A DNA stretch of 64,000 nucleotides from Cymbidium sinense (lineage: Eukaryota > Streptophyta > Magnoliopsida > Asparagales > Orchidaceae): the NCBI GenBank assembly GCA_021442155.1, contig JAKCPB010001404.1, positions 2,501 through 66,500 on the forward strand. Direction: 5' to 3'. Positions within the stretch are counted from its first letter, which is position 1; every line of letters begins with the position of its first letter. The translations under genes were made by a program, and so were the position numbers. This document shows, piece by piece, positions 23,701 to 34,650 of the stretch. The notes below the pieces were generated by a model. It did not search any database. It was not told the DNA's origin and worked only from the letters and a program-made list of their open reading frames with translations.

Positions 23701-26412
23701 CAAAAACTTAGGGTAATTCTAAAACTTTCTAAGTCGAGAATTTAATCTAATATCAAAATTGTAAGAAAATCAATACTTAATGAAATTCAAACATAATTAA
23801 ACAACTTAAGTTAAATTTAACAAAACCATTCATCCTTAATGAATTTAAATAATGAACTTAAAACCTTGATTAATCAAATAAATCAAACTAAAGTAGTACT
23901 TTAGGTTAAGAATAATCTATGAACAACCAAAGACATTAATTCATATTAATGACTTAAAACTTAAGCTTACAAATTCATAATTTAATATCTTAAGTTAAAT
24001 TGAATGAAATCAAACAAAAATTAAACTCTTTAAAGTAGCAAATCAAATGAAATCCATATAAATTAATTAAAATGAAATAAATCAAACAAATTAAATTAAT
24101 TAAAACAAATGAAATAACATAAATCAAATTCAAACAGAATTGAAATAAAAAAGATTAATTAAAATACTTAAGGATTTTAATTAGCCTTTTGGAAACTTCA
24201 TTAGGATTTAGGATGTTGAATGGAAAGAGCTCCATCCAAAAAAATGGAATCATTCCATTCTTCATTCTTGAAAACCTATACAACTTTAACTAAATAAAAT
24301 GAACATAAAAATAAAAATTTAAATCACTAAACCATTTGAAATGAAACCAACCAATGGTAAAATTTAAACTAATTAAATTTTTAAACATCAAAACTTAAAC
24401 TTAAAGGCCTAGAAAAGACTTACCACACAAACCCCTCTACACACACTAGATTATTTAGGTCACGCATTAGATCTAGGTTGTAGATTGTGATTTTCTTTTA
24501 ATCTCCACGTGATATGTTGTGATGTCTTCACATGTTCTGTGGTGTATTATTTAGGGGATGCCTGCTTGTTAGGCGGATGGTAGGGCATTCTTTCTAAATT
24601 TGACACTATTTTCTACAGGACGTGTTAAAGTGGTCATAATAAATAAATCATAAAATTGATGTTTGCTTGCGTGCTAAAATCCCTTAACATAGTCCATAGG
24701 ACAGGTGGGCTTGGCAAGCAACTAATGCTAAGCCCATATGTTTATAAAATATAAACTATTTGGTGTGTTGTGTGTATTTCCTAACATCTGTTTTGCAGGG
24801 CTTAGGATTTTCTTTGAATTTTAAATGTAAATTTGAGCTTAGAATTAGGTTAGGATCTATGGGGATTAGGAGTGACCCAACCGAGATGGTGTGGTCCCTG
24901 GAGCCATGGATGTCCCAAGAAGGAGACTTTCTTGGAAAGAAGACCCATAGATCTAAACTTGTAGTTCTAGGCCAGGTTGTATAAGGGTAGAACTCGGTTG
25001 CCCATTTTTCTTTCTTCTGGGGTGTATAGCTGCATTAACCTTTTCTTATATAATTTAATTTGGCTTGATTTATTTTGGGTGCTAATAGAAATAGCATGCT
25101 TTTCTAGGTTTCTTTTCTTTATGTTTGTCTTGTGATGTATGCTTGGACGTAGGCTCATAGGATAAACTAAATTTTCCACCCAACTAAATCAACTGAAACA
25201 TAAAAATAAATACAACTCATAATATTCACATAAAAGCCTAGGTATTAAAACAAGATAAAATATGTAGCAACCCCTTAGCTGAATGTCATGCATAATCATA
25301 TTGTTTCACTCTTGATTAATGAAGGAATTCCATCTTTACCTAGGCCTTTGAGAGCCTATGATGGAAATACACCTTCTTCTATTTTGATTTGGCCCATGAT
25401 CTTTTTTTAATTGCATGCATTAGGCATAAATTATATCCTTATGACCTAAATGAATCCTGAGTTAAAAATTATTAAAATCTAAAAAATGTGCATTAGTTAT
25501 ATGCATCTTCATACCCTACATGATCTTAGGGATTATGGAGTAAGTCTAGGTTCATAGATTTCTTTCCTAAAACTATAACAGCCCAGCCATCTTGCATTCA
25601 TATGACTTAGCCTCATGATTTTAAAATGCGATTAGGTGGTGTTAGTGGCGCCTTCTCCGTAGTTGTAAGTCCGGAAAGAATCGGGGATAGGTTAGTTCCT
25701 TCAAGTGAAGGCGACCAATGATTCCAAGAATAGAATTAAGTCGAGCATCGACATGTGTTAGAAGCACCTGTAGACTAGGTTCTGAAGCATCCTTTTAGGA
25801 ATAAGTCTTCAACCCTAGGCATTTCTGCATTCTTGTGCTGTTAGAATCTAAGTCCTAGATTTCTAAGAAAATGATAACTTAAAATCTAAAATTAAATCCC
25901 AAATTTGAAACCCAATCATAAGATAGATGAAATGTCTACTAGGCATCCCAGTATCAATAGGCATTTCCTACTCTTTTCCATTTGACTCTTAAAAATAACT
26001 CTCTATTTGGACCTCTCCCAATTGAATTTCCAAAAATCAATTCTTTGAAAGCTACCTTAGTAGTCTTTAGGAATAATCACTTATTTCTTTAATCGAGAGT
26101 ATTCTTTGGGAAGAGACCCTTCCTAAGATGTAATTAACTATAGGCTTGCCTTTATGGGAACCGTGATCCCAAGATAAAATTGACCCCTGCTCTACTTTTC
26201 TATGTAGTTCATGGGAAAATACTTTGGTACAGACCCATTAGCCTTGTGAGTCTTTTATTGAAATGATTGAATCCATTATAGGAAAGCATGTTTATCTTTC
26301 GAGATAATATGTGTATTCCTTAATGTTGTATTTGATCATCTAAATAAAATATTCCTAAACTCTATGTGGTGTCATTTCTTTTCTCCATTCAAAGAGAAAA
26401 AGAAAACCAACA
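20741..26412 (+). repeat. 5' LTR of the Tat element, about 5.7 kb
   Basis: The left part (20741-22630) matches 36359-38231 closely, which proves it is terminal repeat. The right limit is inferred from the primer site at 26421 and a CA at 26411-26412. Content includes an Asn/Lys-rich AT region (22830-24400), a GC-rich block with inverted GACGGT/ACCGTC motifs (22520-22760) and a region near 25620-25700 with GTGGTGTTAGTGGCGCC. LTRs of 5-6 kb are known in Ogre-type Tat elements. The 74-codon frame at 24760 is not a known protein. Confidence 0.7.
22520..22800. other. GC-rich motif block in the Tat 5' LTR
   Basis: GACGGTCC and GGACCGTC motifs face each other over about 200 bases, with ATCTGCGAGACCCGTTGATC and CACGTGGGACCCG, in otherwise AT-rich LTR. 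The start of this block is shared with the truncated 3' LTR (38145-38225). It could form hairpins; a regulatory role is only possible. Confidence 0.35.
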
Positions 26413-26420
26413 TATTTTTC

Positions 26421-26438
26421 TGGCGACTCCGCTGGGGA
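26421..26438 (+). other. Primer binding site, tRNA-Arg type
   Basis: TGGCGACTCCGCTGGGGA, the sequence typical of Tat/Ogre elements and complementary to the 3' end of a plant tRNA-Arg. It begins eight bases after a CA that would end the LTR. Unlike the other primer sites in the window it is intact. Confidence 0.8.
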
Positions 26439-26940
26439 TTGGTTCCTCTCTCCATCTTTAGAAATAGGTGGTTATTTCTATATATCGGTAGTGTACTAGT
26501 GCCACTCACTGGTCAGGATTGCCTTTCTTTCCATTGGATACCTCTCCATTTCATTCTTGGTTGAGCCTATCCAACATCTTGAGGTTCTAGAACTCTTCAT
26601 TTGTCATAGTTAAATGATTGGGTCCTATAACCAAATCTCAAAATAAAATGAAAAGTGAGAAACAATCTTGGCCATATCATTGGTCAACCTTCCTTGAAAA
26701 GTCAAAACATTATTTTGACCATAATCTTTATTTTACATTTTTAATAAAATTAATTTTATTTTGAAAATAGAAAATGGTTGGCCAATTGATCAGATATTTT
26801 TTCATTTATCGCTTGCCATCGATGGCTCCATTATCAAATTTGGATTTGAAAATCTCAATATTACCGCTAATGGAGTAACTCTTGCTCCTATTGAAGCAAC
26901 TGAAAGATAAGCAACCTATTTTAGAATTTTCTAATGTTGC
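26439..26940. other. Leader between primer site and gag
   Basis: Short frames only (66 codons at 26364 crosses the primer site; 77 codons on the minus strand at 26806). I see nothing that supports a separate upstream ORF as some Ogre elements have. Confidence 0.4.
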
Positions 26941-29160
26941 AAATCCTGCTGAAAATAGGATGCTTACTAAACAGATTGTTGAAAGGGTCCAGCAAGGACC
27001 TGTACAAAAGAAATTGAAATTGCCCACTTCGTGAGGCATTCCGCTCTAGTCCCTTTGCACTTTTGAAGGACTCCACTTCAAAAATACCAAATGACTAAGA
27101 GTCAAAAGAAAAATAGAGGAGGAGACTCGTGAGGATAGCTCTTGGAGAAAAGGAAGGAGATGTTAGATATGGATTTAGCTGTGAAGAGAGATGGATATCC
27201 TCTTCCTCATACTTCTCCACTCTTAGGTGGAAGCAGATTCCATCCTTTATCTGCTGCACCCTGAGGAGGAGAATATAATGAAGATTGCTAATTCCTTACC
27301 CCATCCTTTTATCCTCCAAAGGAGAAACTTTAACCAGAACATGAGAATCGCATGGCCGATTTCTCCGACTTTGCAGATAGCTACCTAGATCTTCCCCTAC
27401 ACTAAAGAAGATCTATTGAGAAACATGAAGCATCAAGCTTCTCAACATTTAGCAAAGACTATCGTGAGACCGCCACCTTCCATCATCAAAGGAAGGGCCA
27501 CATTTGATAGAAAAAGACCCCATATCCTGTCTGTGGTACCGTGAGATATTCTCCCTATACATTCACTTACATGGCATAAAAATCAATCTAGATGACAGAT
27601 AGGACTTATCCTAATGAAAAGAATAAAAGAGTATATATTAGAAAGTCCCTAAAATTGAGCATAAAATCCCTTCACCACCTTTACCCTCTTCACCTTTAAA
27701 ACCTTTAGTTCAATCTAGTGATGAACCTTTACCACAATTGTCTCAACTACATCCATTTGATCTTCCCAATAAAGGAGTGAATTCTTCTTATTCATTCTTC
27801 TTAGGAAAAACATGATGGTCATGCAGCCTAAAAGCCTTCATTGATAGTATCCCTACATCCCAAGGGAACATGAATGAACTATCTGAATTAAGGCCAATGG
27901 AAATTGGAGAACTAACGATGTCATCTTAGATAGCAATGGTGTTCCACTCTCCTCCAAAGAAGAGATATACACATCATTAAAGAAGATGAAGAAAATGAAA
28001 ATTTGAAAATAAATTCTCAATATTTTGATCATGAACAAGATGATATGTTAGATGATGATTTGACGCTGCCAAGAAGAACACACATCTATATTTGACATCA
28101 TCATCTAAAAAGAGCGTGGAAGAGACAATAAGACATCCCTTGCATCCTACCGATGATTGGAGGTCTGGTTTAGAAGAGTACCAACATGAATCAAAACCAG
28201 CGATTGTGGTACCTTCCAACACTGAACTAAAGACATTGGTGCAACAACAAGTGAAGGAAGCACTTGCACAAACTGGTACAACAACCATGATTCCAGGGTA
28301 GCCATACCTAAGGAATTTGATTCCACTCCATATCCAAAGGGGTTTGTATCCCCATCTTTTAAAGTATTCGATGGGACTGAAATCTCAAGCAGCATTTAGC
28401 TCACTTCCGTGCAAGCTGTTGTAATACCAGAGGGAGATGCTCTTTATTTAGACAGTTTGTTAGCGAGTTGCTTTCGACCGGTATGTTGATTTACCAAATG
28501 ATTCACACTTTCACCTAATTGGAAGAAATATTTGTAAAGAGATTCACTGTGTCCAACATCATGTGGGAGACCTAGTAGTAGACACTAAGCTGAGAATCTC
28601 TAGTTGATTATATCTAAGATGGAGAATTTCTCACCTAAAATGCAGCCTCAACTACAAGAGCAAAGATGTCAGAGATCCTCCTTAGAATATACATGGCCTA
28701 CCTTCCTCCCTCAAAGGCTTTACTATTAAGACCTTTGAGAAACTTTTAAATAAAGCCTCTAATTTACAAGAGGAAGCTCCTAGGATGTCATTCTTAAAAG
28801 ACCAATCTGAGTCATCCAAGCCTAGGAGGCCTTTAGAAAAAGAGCGTAATGTTTCAAAAGTGGACAAGGGAAAGCTATGCAAGCAGTACAGAGCTTCATC
28901 TTATGAACCACAGCATAAAAGTCATCATTTAGAATTTTCCAACTAGCTCTTTCTAAAGAATAAACAAGACTTATTCCTTTAAGAAAGAGGTGTGAGGAAA
29001 ATCTTAAAAATTTGATAAAAAAAGCCGACTTTAAACTCGATCCAAGAAAGCCGTAAGAGGTGGGAAAGGTAAATGATCCCTATTGCCATCATCAGATGTT
29101 GGGGGGCATACTATTGAGGATTGCTTTTCTTTTAAAGACGCTCGAAAGAAATTTTAACAA
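26941..29160 (+). pseudogene. gag: Tat element Gag, frameshifted
   Basis: The N-terminal limit is uncertain. VQQGPVQKKLKLP near 26990 is the first convincing piece. The capsid core begins with IPKEFDSTPYPKGFVSPSFKVFDGT-like sequence (28305-28380), continues with the region that should read as a W-rich capsid helix (28440-28500), then KMENFSPKMQPQLQEQ (28618-28665) and a conserved C-terminal helix (28690-28800). A Cys/His patch near 29075-29125 (CHHQMLGG then GLLLRIAF-like readings in shifted frames) is probably the remains of a zinc-binding motif. Frameshifts occur about every 60-150 bases. The role would be RNA packaging in cytoplasmic particles. Confidence 0.7.
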
Positions 29161-29779
29161 GGATTGGTAACTATCCCAAAGAGTACTGGTGGACCGGACA
29201 AGGATCCATTAAGGTTATAACAGTAACTCTTCTTCTAGTTCTTCAAAATGAATGGGATGTTTTATCCCATTCTAAAGAAATATAGATGAAAAATTTAAAA
29301 TTTTCCATGCGTGATCAATCGACGGAGGTGATCACTGTTGATGAGTCTAGAATACAAGTTCCACCTCAGCCCAGTCCAACATCTTCAACTACGTAGAAGA
29401 TAATAAAGTGTGGTGAGGGAGGGACATCTATATCTAGTAATAGAATTTTGTATGATAAAGATGGAAAGGCAATACCATATAATCCTTTATCTTTATGTAC
29501 TTATTTCAAAATAATAAATAAAAATCTATCTCGATGACATTTCTTACATCTGCTATTTCTAATGAAAATGAGAATGAAAATATTAAAGAATTTAAATATC
29601 AAAGAAGAATCTCATGATGTTTCATATGACTGTGAAACTTACATGGAAGATTTACATGGTGATCCACTTATCATAGATTTAGAAATATCAGATTTTGATC
29701 ATTCATCAAAAAAAGATGGTCAAAATGAGGAACATGTTGATTCAAACCCTGGAGATATTTTGAAATAAACCTCCAGTGG

Positions 29780-30420
29780 AAGAGTCTTACCACCTCGCTA
29801 CCTCCTACCTCCTCAAGAAAAGGAAAGAAAATCATGGATGAAAGCACAAGTTCATTCATTACTTAAAGAGATACCAAGAAATAAAGGTTCCCAAAGTGGA
29901 TTATAATGTTCTATCTCATCTTAGAAGCTCCCAAGATTAAGATTTATGACGCTCTCATTCTTTCAAAAGAAATGAGAGAATCACTAGTGTGCATTACTTG
30001 ATCCGTGAGATATGCGACTCAACTAGCTACTACTTCTAAGAGGTTTTACTTTAAGGAGATCCCGTGAGTTACTTTCTCCCATGAGGATCTACTTTGGAAA
30101 CCAAAGGACCATAATCGCCCCTCTATATTGCAGAAAAAATTGAAAATATAAGATTGTCAAGAGTTCTAGTAGATCCCGGCATCTGTAACATCATGAACTC
30201 TAAAAACATTAGCATTCTTAAAAATTGATAGTAAGACTTAGTTGATAAGATGTTGTTAAAGGGATTTAATGAAATAGGTGAAAAGTTTTAGGCTCAATCA
30301 CTCTATTATTAGAAATAGAAGGATTGAAAATTTCCATATTATAAATTAAAACTTCCTTTAATGCTCTCTTAGGCAAACCTTGGATTCATGAATATAGAAT
30401 GGTATCTTCACTCCACCATA
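29780..30420 (+). pseudogene. Tat element aspartic protease region, broken
   Basis: Family blocks in shifting frames are IKIYDALILSKEMRESLV (about 29935-29995), EDLLWKPKDHNRP (about 30080-30120) and a LVDPGICNIM-like motif (30165-30195), where Tat proteases have a DPGSSVN-type active site. The blocks IEGLKIS (about 30320) and LGKPWIHEY (about 30370) follow. The active-site small residues are damaged in the sequence as written. Confidence 0.65.
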
Positions 30421-30436
30421 TTAGTACACTAGGGAT

Positions 30437-30667
30437 GGAGTGGAGTTTGTTATAAAAGGAGATGTACAACCATTCGCTATTCATGAGATTGAGCTTTATG
30501 AAGATGCTATGTATTACATGCCTAAGAAACCTAGAGTTGATTCTATGAAATCCATCATTATTGAAGCACAAAAAATAATAAACAAAGATGAAAAGAAAGA
30601 AAAGGAGGAAAAAGAAAAGAAACAAAAAGAACCTCCAATAATTCATATTGATTTGGAATCCAGATGA
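30437..30667 (+). pseudogene. Tat polyprotein linker piece with charged tail
   Basis: An open run of 75 codons starting MEFVIKGDVQPFAIHEIELY continues the protease tail (the G-V-E-F-V-I-K-G-D block is usual there). It ends in a Lys/Glu-rich stretch (30585-30640) and then a stop. It is likely part of the protease-RT connector of the same polyprotein. Confidence 0.55.
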
Positions 30668-30897
30668 AGATTCCTATCATAGAAATGCTTCAAAAGGTTT
30701 GAGATTTCCTTAGAATCGATCGATGAAGAAGAAATCAAAGAATTAAAGGAAGAGTCCGACTTATCCACATATGAAAAATTAAAAAATATGTGGATACTTT
30801 AACTTTACTCCTCTAAATCAAAATATCTCAATTAGAGGTCAAAGTATCCCCTAACTTATCGAGAAGTGGGAAGGTCAAGAAAAATTTTATTCGCACT

Positions 30898-31377
30898 GTG
30901 TCCTTCAAGCTCGAAGGAGATGTAAAGCTTGAAGAACCATCTTTCAATGAAATAATAGAACTTCCTTTTGATTGGTACTCTACTTGTGTAAAGAATTCTG
31001 TGAAACATGGTTTTATTACAAATATTTGGCCTAAAGATAAAGCCCAATGCATGGAGAGCTTATGGAACCAAAAACATAGAAATTTTCATTCCAAAGCTGG
31101 GATTGGGTTTGGTACTGTTAAATCATTTGATGATATAGAGCATTGCTTAATGATAAGCAATCGTCAAATAGATCAACTCTTTGAAGTCTCTTCTACTCTT
31201 CTAGGAGACTCATTCGTAAAAACTATAGAAGAATCCAAAGATGATTCACTTCAGAATGCACCACCTGAATATGAGGAAGAAATAAAATCTACTATAGATG
31301 AATTAAAGGAGATTAACCTAGGAACTCCTGAGAACCCAAAATTGACTTTATTAGCTCTTTGTTGGGTCCAAGATTAA
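30898..31377 (+). pseudogene. Tat polyprotein connector upstream of RT, longest intact piece
   Basis: 159 codons without a stop, acidic at the end (DDSLQNAPPEYEEEIKSTID). It contains the KAGIGFG motif often seen just before the RT domain of Tat and related gypsy polyproteins, and ends LTLLALCWVQD where the RT fingers should begin a few codons later in another frame. No enzymatic motif is present. It survives by chance or because this stretch has few indels. It is not an independent gene, as there is no promoter or leader of its own. Confidence 0.6.
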
Positions 31378-31379
31378 GA

Positions 31380-32290
31380 GTTAATCACCTTACTCTTGAG
31401 TATAAAGATTGCTTTGCTTGGAGTTATGATGAAATGCCGTGTTTATCCAGATGTATGTGCACACAAACTAGGAATTAAACCCGATGCCATCCCAAGGAAG
31501 AAAGCTTCAAAGAATGCGAAGTAGAACAACAAGTAATCATTGAAATAAAGAAACTAATTGAAGATGGCTTTATACTGAGAAGAACAATACCCATTGGGTA
31601 GATAGTTCCAAAGAAAAAAAAGAAGAAGAATGGTCAAATGCATCTGCGTTGACTTTAGAGACTTAAATAAAGCTTGTCCCAAAGATGAATTCCCCTTGCC
31701 TATACCGAACTCATGGTCCATAGCTTCCTCGCATGAGATCTTTTCATTTATGGATGGATCATCCGTTATAATCAAATTAAGATGTACCCGTAAGATGAAA
31801 AACATACGCTTAGAACTCCAATAGGGATTTTCGTACATCATGCCATTTGGCCTCAAAAATCAGCTACTTATCAAAGAGCTATGACTAGAATATTCGATGA
31901 CTTGATTCATAATAAAGTTGAATGTTATATCGATGATTTAGTCATTAAAAGAAAAACTAAAACAAGAACATTTTATGATTTATGGTCATTTTTCAGCCAC
32001 TATAACTTAAAGATGAATCCTCAAGTGCCTTTGGAGTGACTTCGTGGAAATTCTGGGGTTTGTAGCGGCATCGTGGGATAGAGATTGACCCAGAAAAGAT
32101 AAAAGCTATTATAGAAATGCCGCCACCTAAAAGTCTTACACAGCTAAGATCATTCCAGGGAAGGCTTGCATACTTAAGAAGGTTCATATCGAATTTATCT
32201 CGAAGGTGCCAACCCTTGCGATTATTAAAAAAAAGACTCCAAATTTATTTGGGATGAAAAATGTCAGGAGGCCTTTGAAAATCTAAAGCA
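31380..32290 (+). pseudogene. pol: Tat reverse transcriptase, broken
   Basis: Recognisable RT blocks in order: LIEDGFI and IVPKKK (31555-31620), CVDFRDLNKACPKDEFPLP (31643-31700), MDGSS and NQIKMYP (31750-31790), PFGLKN-like sequence (31840-31860), TYQRAMTRIFDDLIHNKVEC (31868-31925). The catalytic CYIDDLVIK (31923-31950) follows, and then the thumb block KAIIEMPPPKSLTQLRSF-like (32100-32150). The YxDD motif is intact, but the frame is broken at least eight times. Function in the family is RNA-templated DNA synthesis. Confidence 0.85.
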
Positions 32291-32620
32291 ATATTTAATG
32301 AATCCTCCTGTTTTGGCTTCCCCGATTCCAAGAAAGCCATTAATCCTCTATACTGCGGCTATGGAAGAATCTCTTGGGGCTTTATTAGCCCAAACAAATG
32401 AAGAAGGGAAAGAAAATGCCCTCTATTATTTAAGTCACAGGCTTATTCCAACAGAAAAGAATTATCCTCCTATTGAGAAACATTGTTTAGCCTTTGTTTT
32501 TGCCGTAAGAGGCATTATATGCTTTCTCATAAGGTCAACCCGATTTCAAGGTGAATCCTTTGCAATATCTCATGACTCCCAACGCCGTCACGCTTAAAGA
32601 CGATGGTCAATGATTTTATT
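32291..32620 (+). pseudogene. Tat RNase H (RT-linked), partial
   Basis: 99 open codons from 32298 contain PRKPLILYTAAMEESLGALL, YYLSHRLIPTEKNYPPIEKH and CLAFVFAVR, the standard RNase H-like blocks of gypsy RT. The frame shifts near 32525, before the tail VTLKDDGQ-like region. Confidence 0.8.
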
Positions 32621-32759
32621 ATTGTTTGAAATCACCTATATTCCTCTTCTTCGTGAAAGGATAAATAGTAGCGATTTTCTAGAACACACCCTATGCTTGA
32701 AGGATCCCTTTAAATGATGATCTCCCATGAACAGATCATAACATTAGAAGGTGAACCTA

Positions 32760-33150
32760 TTGCCACTGGAATTATATTTTGATGGCATCATCATCATCAA
32801 GAAGAAATAAAGAGTCCAATTCATCCACCCCGTGGAAGGCGTGAATTGGGTTAATCTTTATAACCCCGTAAAGGGGAATGATGAGATATTCATATCATTT
32901 GGAGCCTTGTACAAACAATGAAGTTTATGCTCTTATTAGAGTTACATCCTTATGGAGATTAAAAATATAAAATTTGTGGGGATTCCCAACTAGTTATAAA
33001 CCAAGTAAGTGGAATCTATAAGATTTTGAATCCAAAACTCTTCAATTATTATAAATATACAATGAAATTACTTGAAAAGATTCCATATGTATCATGTAGA
33101 ATATCTCGTCAAGAGAATAAGATGCTTTGGCTAAATTAGCTAAAGAAATC
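32760..33150 (+). pseudogene. Second, archaeal-type RNase H of Tat element, broken
   Basis: Pieces in shifting frames read LELYFDG (32775-32795), a PVEG/VNWVNLYN region (32835-32870), CTNNEVYALI (32910-32940), a GDSQLVINQV-like region (32975-33005, read with a shift) and DALAKLAKE (33121-33147). This order is that of the additional RNase H that Tat elements carry between the RT-linked RNase H and integrase. It identifies the lineage. The enzyme itself is broken. Confidence 0.7.
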
Positions 33151-34440
33151 ATATGCCTAGAAAAGAATCAATCTATAGAAGTTCAAAATCAACAGGTATT
33201 GTCTCCTATAGATTTAGACTACATTAATAGGCAAGGAGAAATTCAAAGGATAGTCACTCTTACTAAAGGTCAAATAGAATGTGATTGGAGGCAACTGTTT
33301 ATTGACTATTTAAGTAAAGGGAGGCATCTTGAAAATAAATCTTTAGCAAATCAAATAAACAAACGTGCTTTGTCTTATGCATTGATTAATGATGTTTTAT
33401 ATCGATTTTCGACCAAATGTGCTTGTTTAGACAAATTGGAAGCCCATAAGGTCGAGATACACTGATTGTGTGGAGCACACCAATCTGGACCCAAAATGAA
33501 ATTAAAAATCAAAAGAATTGGCTATTATTGGCCATCGATGTTAAATGATTGCATGGAGGTTGCACGTCGTGTCATCGGGCAAGTACATGGTGTGGTATTA
33601 CATCAACCACCCAATGACATCCTTCGCTGCCATTTGAGAGTTACACATCATAGGCCCATTGATCCTCCTTCTTCAAAAGGACACCATTTTATTTTAGTAA
33701 CGGATTATTTTTCCAAATGGCTAAAGGCACAAAAAAGAGGTTAAAGCATATCATGTGTTGAAATTCTTCGTGAAAATGTCGATATCGATTCAAGATTCCT
33801 CGTCGCATCATATCAGACAATGGTCCATCTTTTAGGTCCACGAAAATAAATCACTTTGCGGCTAAACATAAAATTGACTAGAGATACTCAACCATCTATT
33901 ACCCTAAGGTGAATGGATTGGCCGAGGCATTTAACAAAACATTAATTCTAAAAAAAGATACTTGATGAAAACAAACGCCAATGGCATGAGAAGTTGGTTG
34001 AAGCCTTATGGGCCTATCGGACTACATAGGACACCAACTCAATCTACACATATGCTTTAGTTTTGGGGTCAAGATTCTTCCATTAGAAGTGTAGCTACCT
34101 CCATTAAGAATAGTTAATAATAATAGATAACAAAATCATAAGATTCGCTTTGGAAGAACTAGAAAATCTTGAAGGAAAATGATTATAAGCTCAACAAAAC
34201 CTCAAATCAACCAATGATAGTTCGTGCACATGATAGTTGGTTCGCCTAGAACTTTCCAAGTCGGAGATTTGGTCTTAGTTCTACGACCAATCAGCTCATC
34301 AAGAATCGACAAAAATTCGAGCCAAATGGGAAGGACCATTTGTAGTGGAAAAAGCTTATGAAGGAGGTTCTTACCAACTTATTACTTGTGATGGTAACGC
34401 CCAATACCACCTATTAATGGACGTTACCTAAAGAAATATT
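33151..34440 (+). pseudogene. Tat integrase, broken
   Basis: 112 open codons from 33127 lead into an N-terminal zinc-binding region (HCGAHQSGPKMK after a stop at 33463, and YYWPSMLNDCMEVARR at 33525). Core blocks are PIDPPSSKGHHFILVTDYFS (33655-33713), IISDNGP (33808-33828, catalytic Asp) and YYPKVNGLAEAF (33897-33932, catalytic Glu). A C-terminal block VGDLVLV near 34263 and KWEGPFVVEKAYEGG (34326-34370) lead to a run ending near KKYYV (34430). The first catalytic Asp lies in a damaged stretch near 33640. The family joins element ends to host DNA. Confidence 0.85.
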
Positions 34441-34650
34441 ATGTGTAACTTATTGCAAAACAAAGATCAATAAAATAAAAGTTTATTTCTCTTTAATGCT
34501 TTTGCTTCAACTTGTCTAAATGCTGAAATGTTGAAAACTCATTTGTAAATGTGCTTAGAAATGAAAGCAAACCTTCCATAACCTCTTCATCTAGACTAAC
34601 TAAGTGAGAATTAAGTCCAGGATTGCCATTAGTCATAACTAAATGATTGG
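34441..34650. other. Sequence between integrase and tandem array
   Basis: Non-coding; 3' untranslated region of the Tat element. Nothing recognised. Confidence 0.6.
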
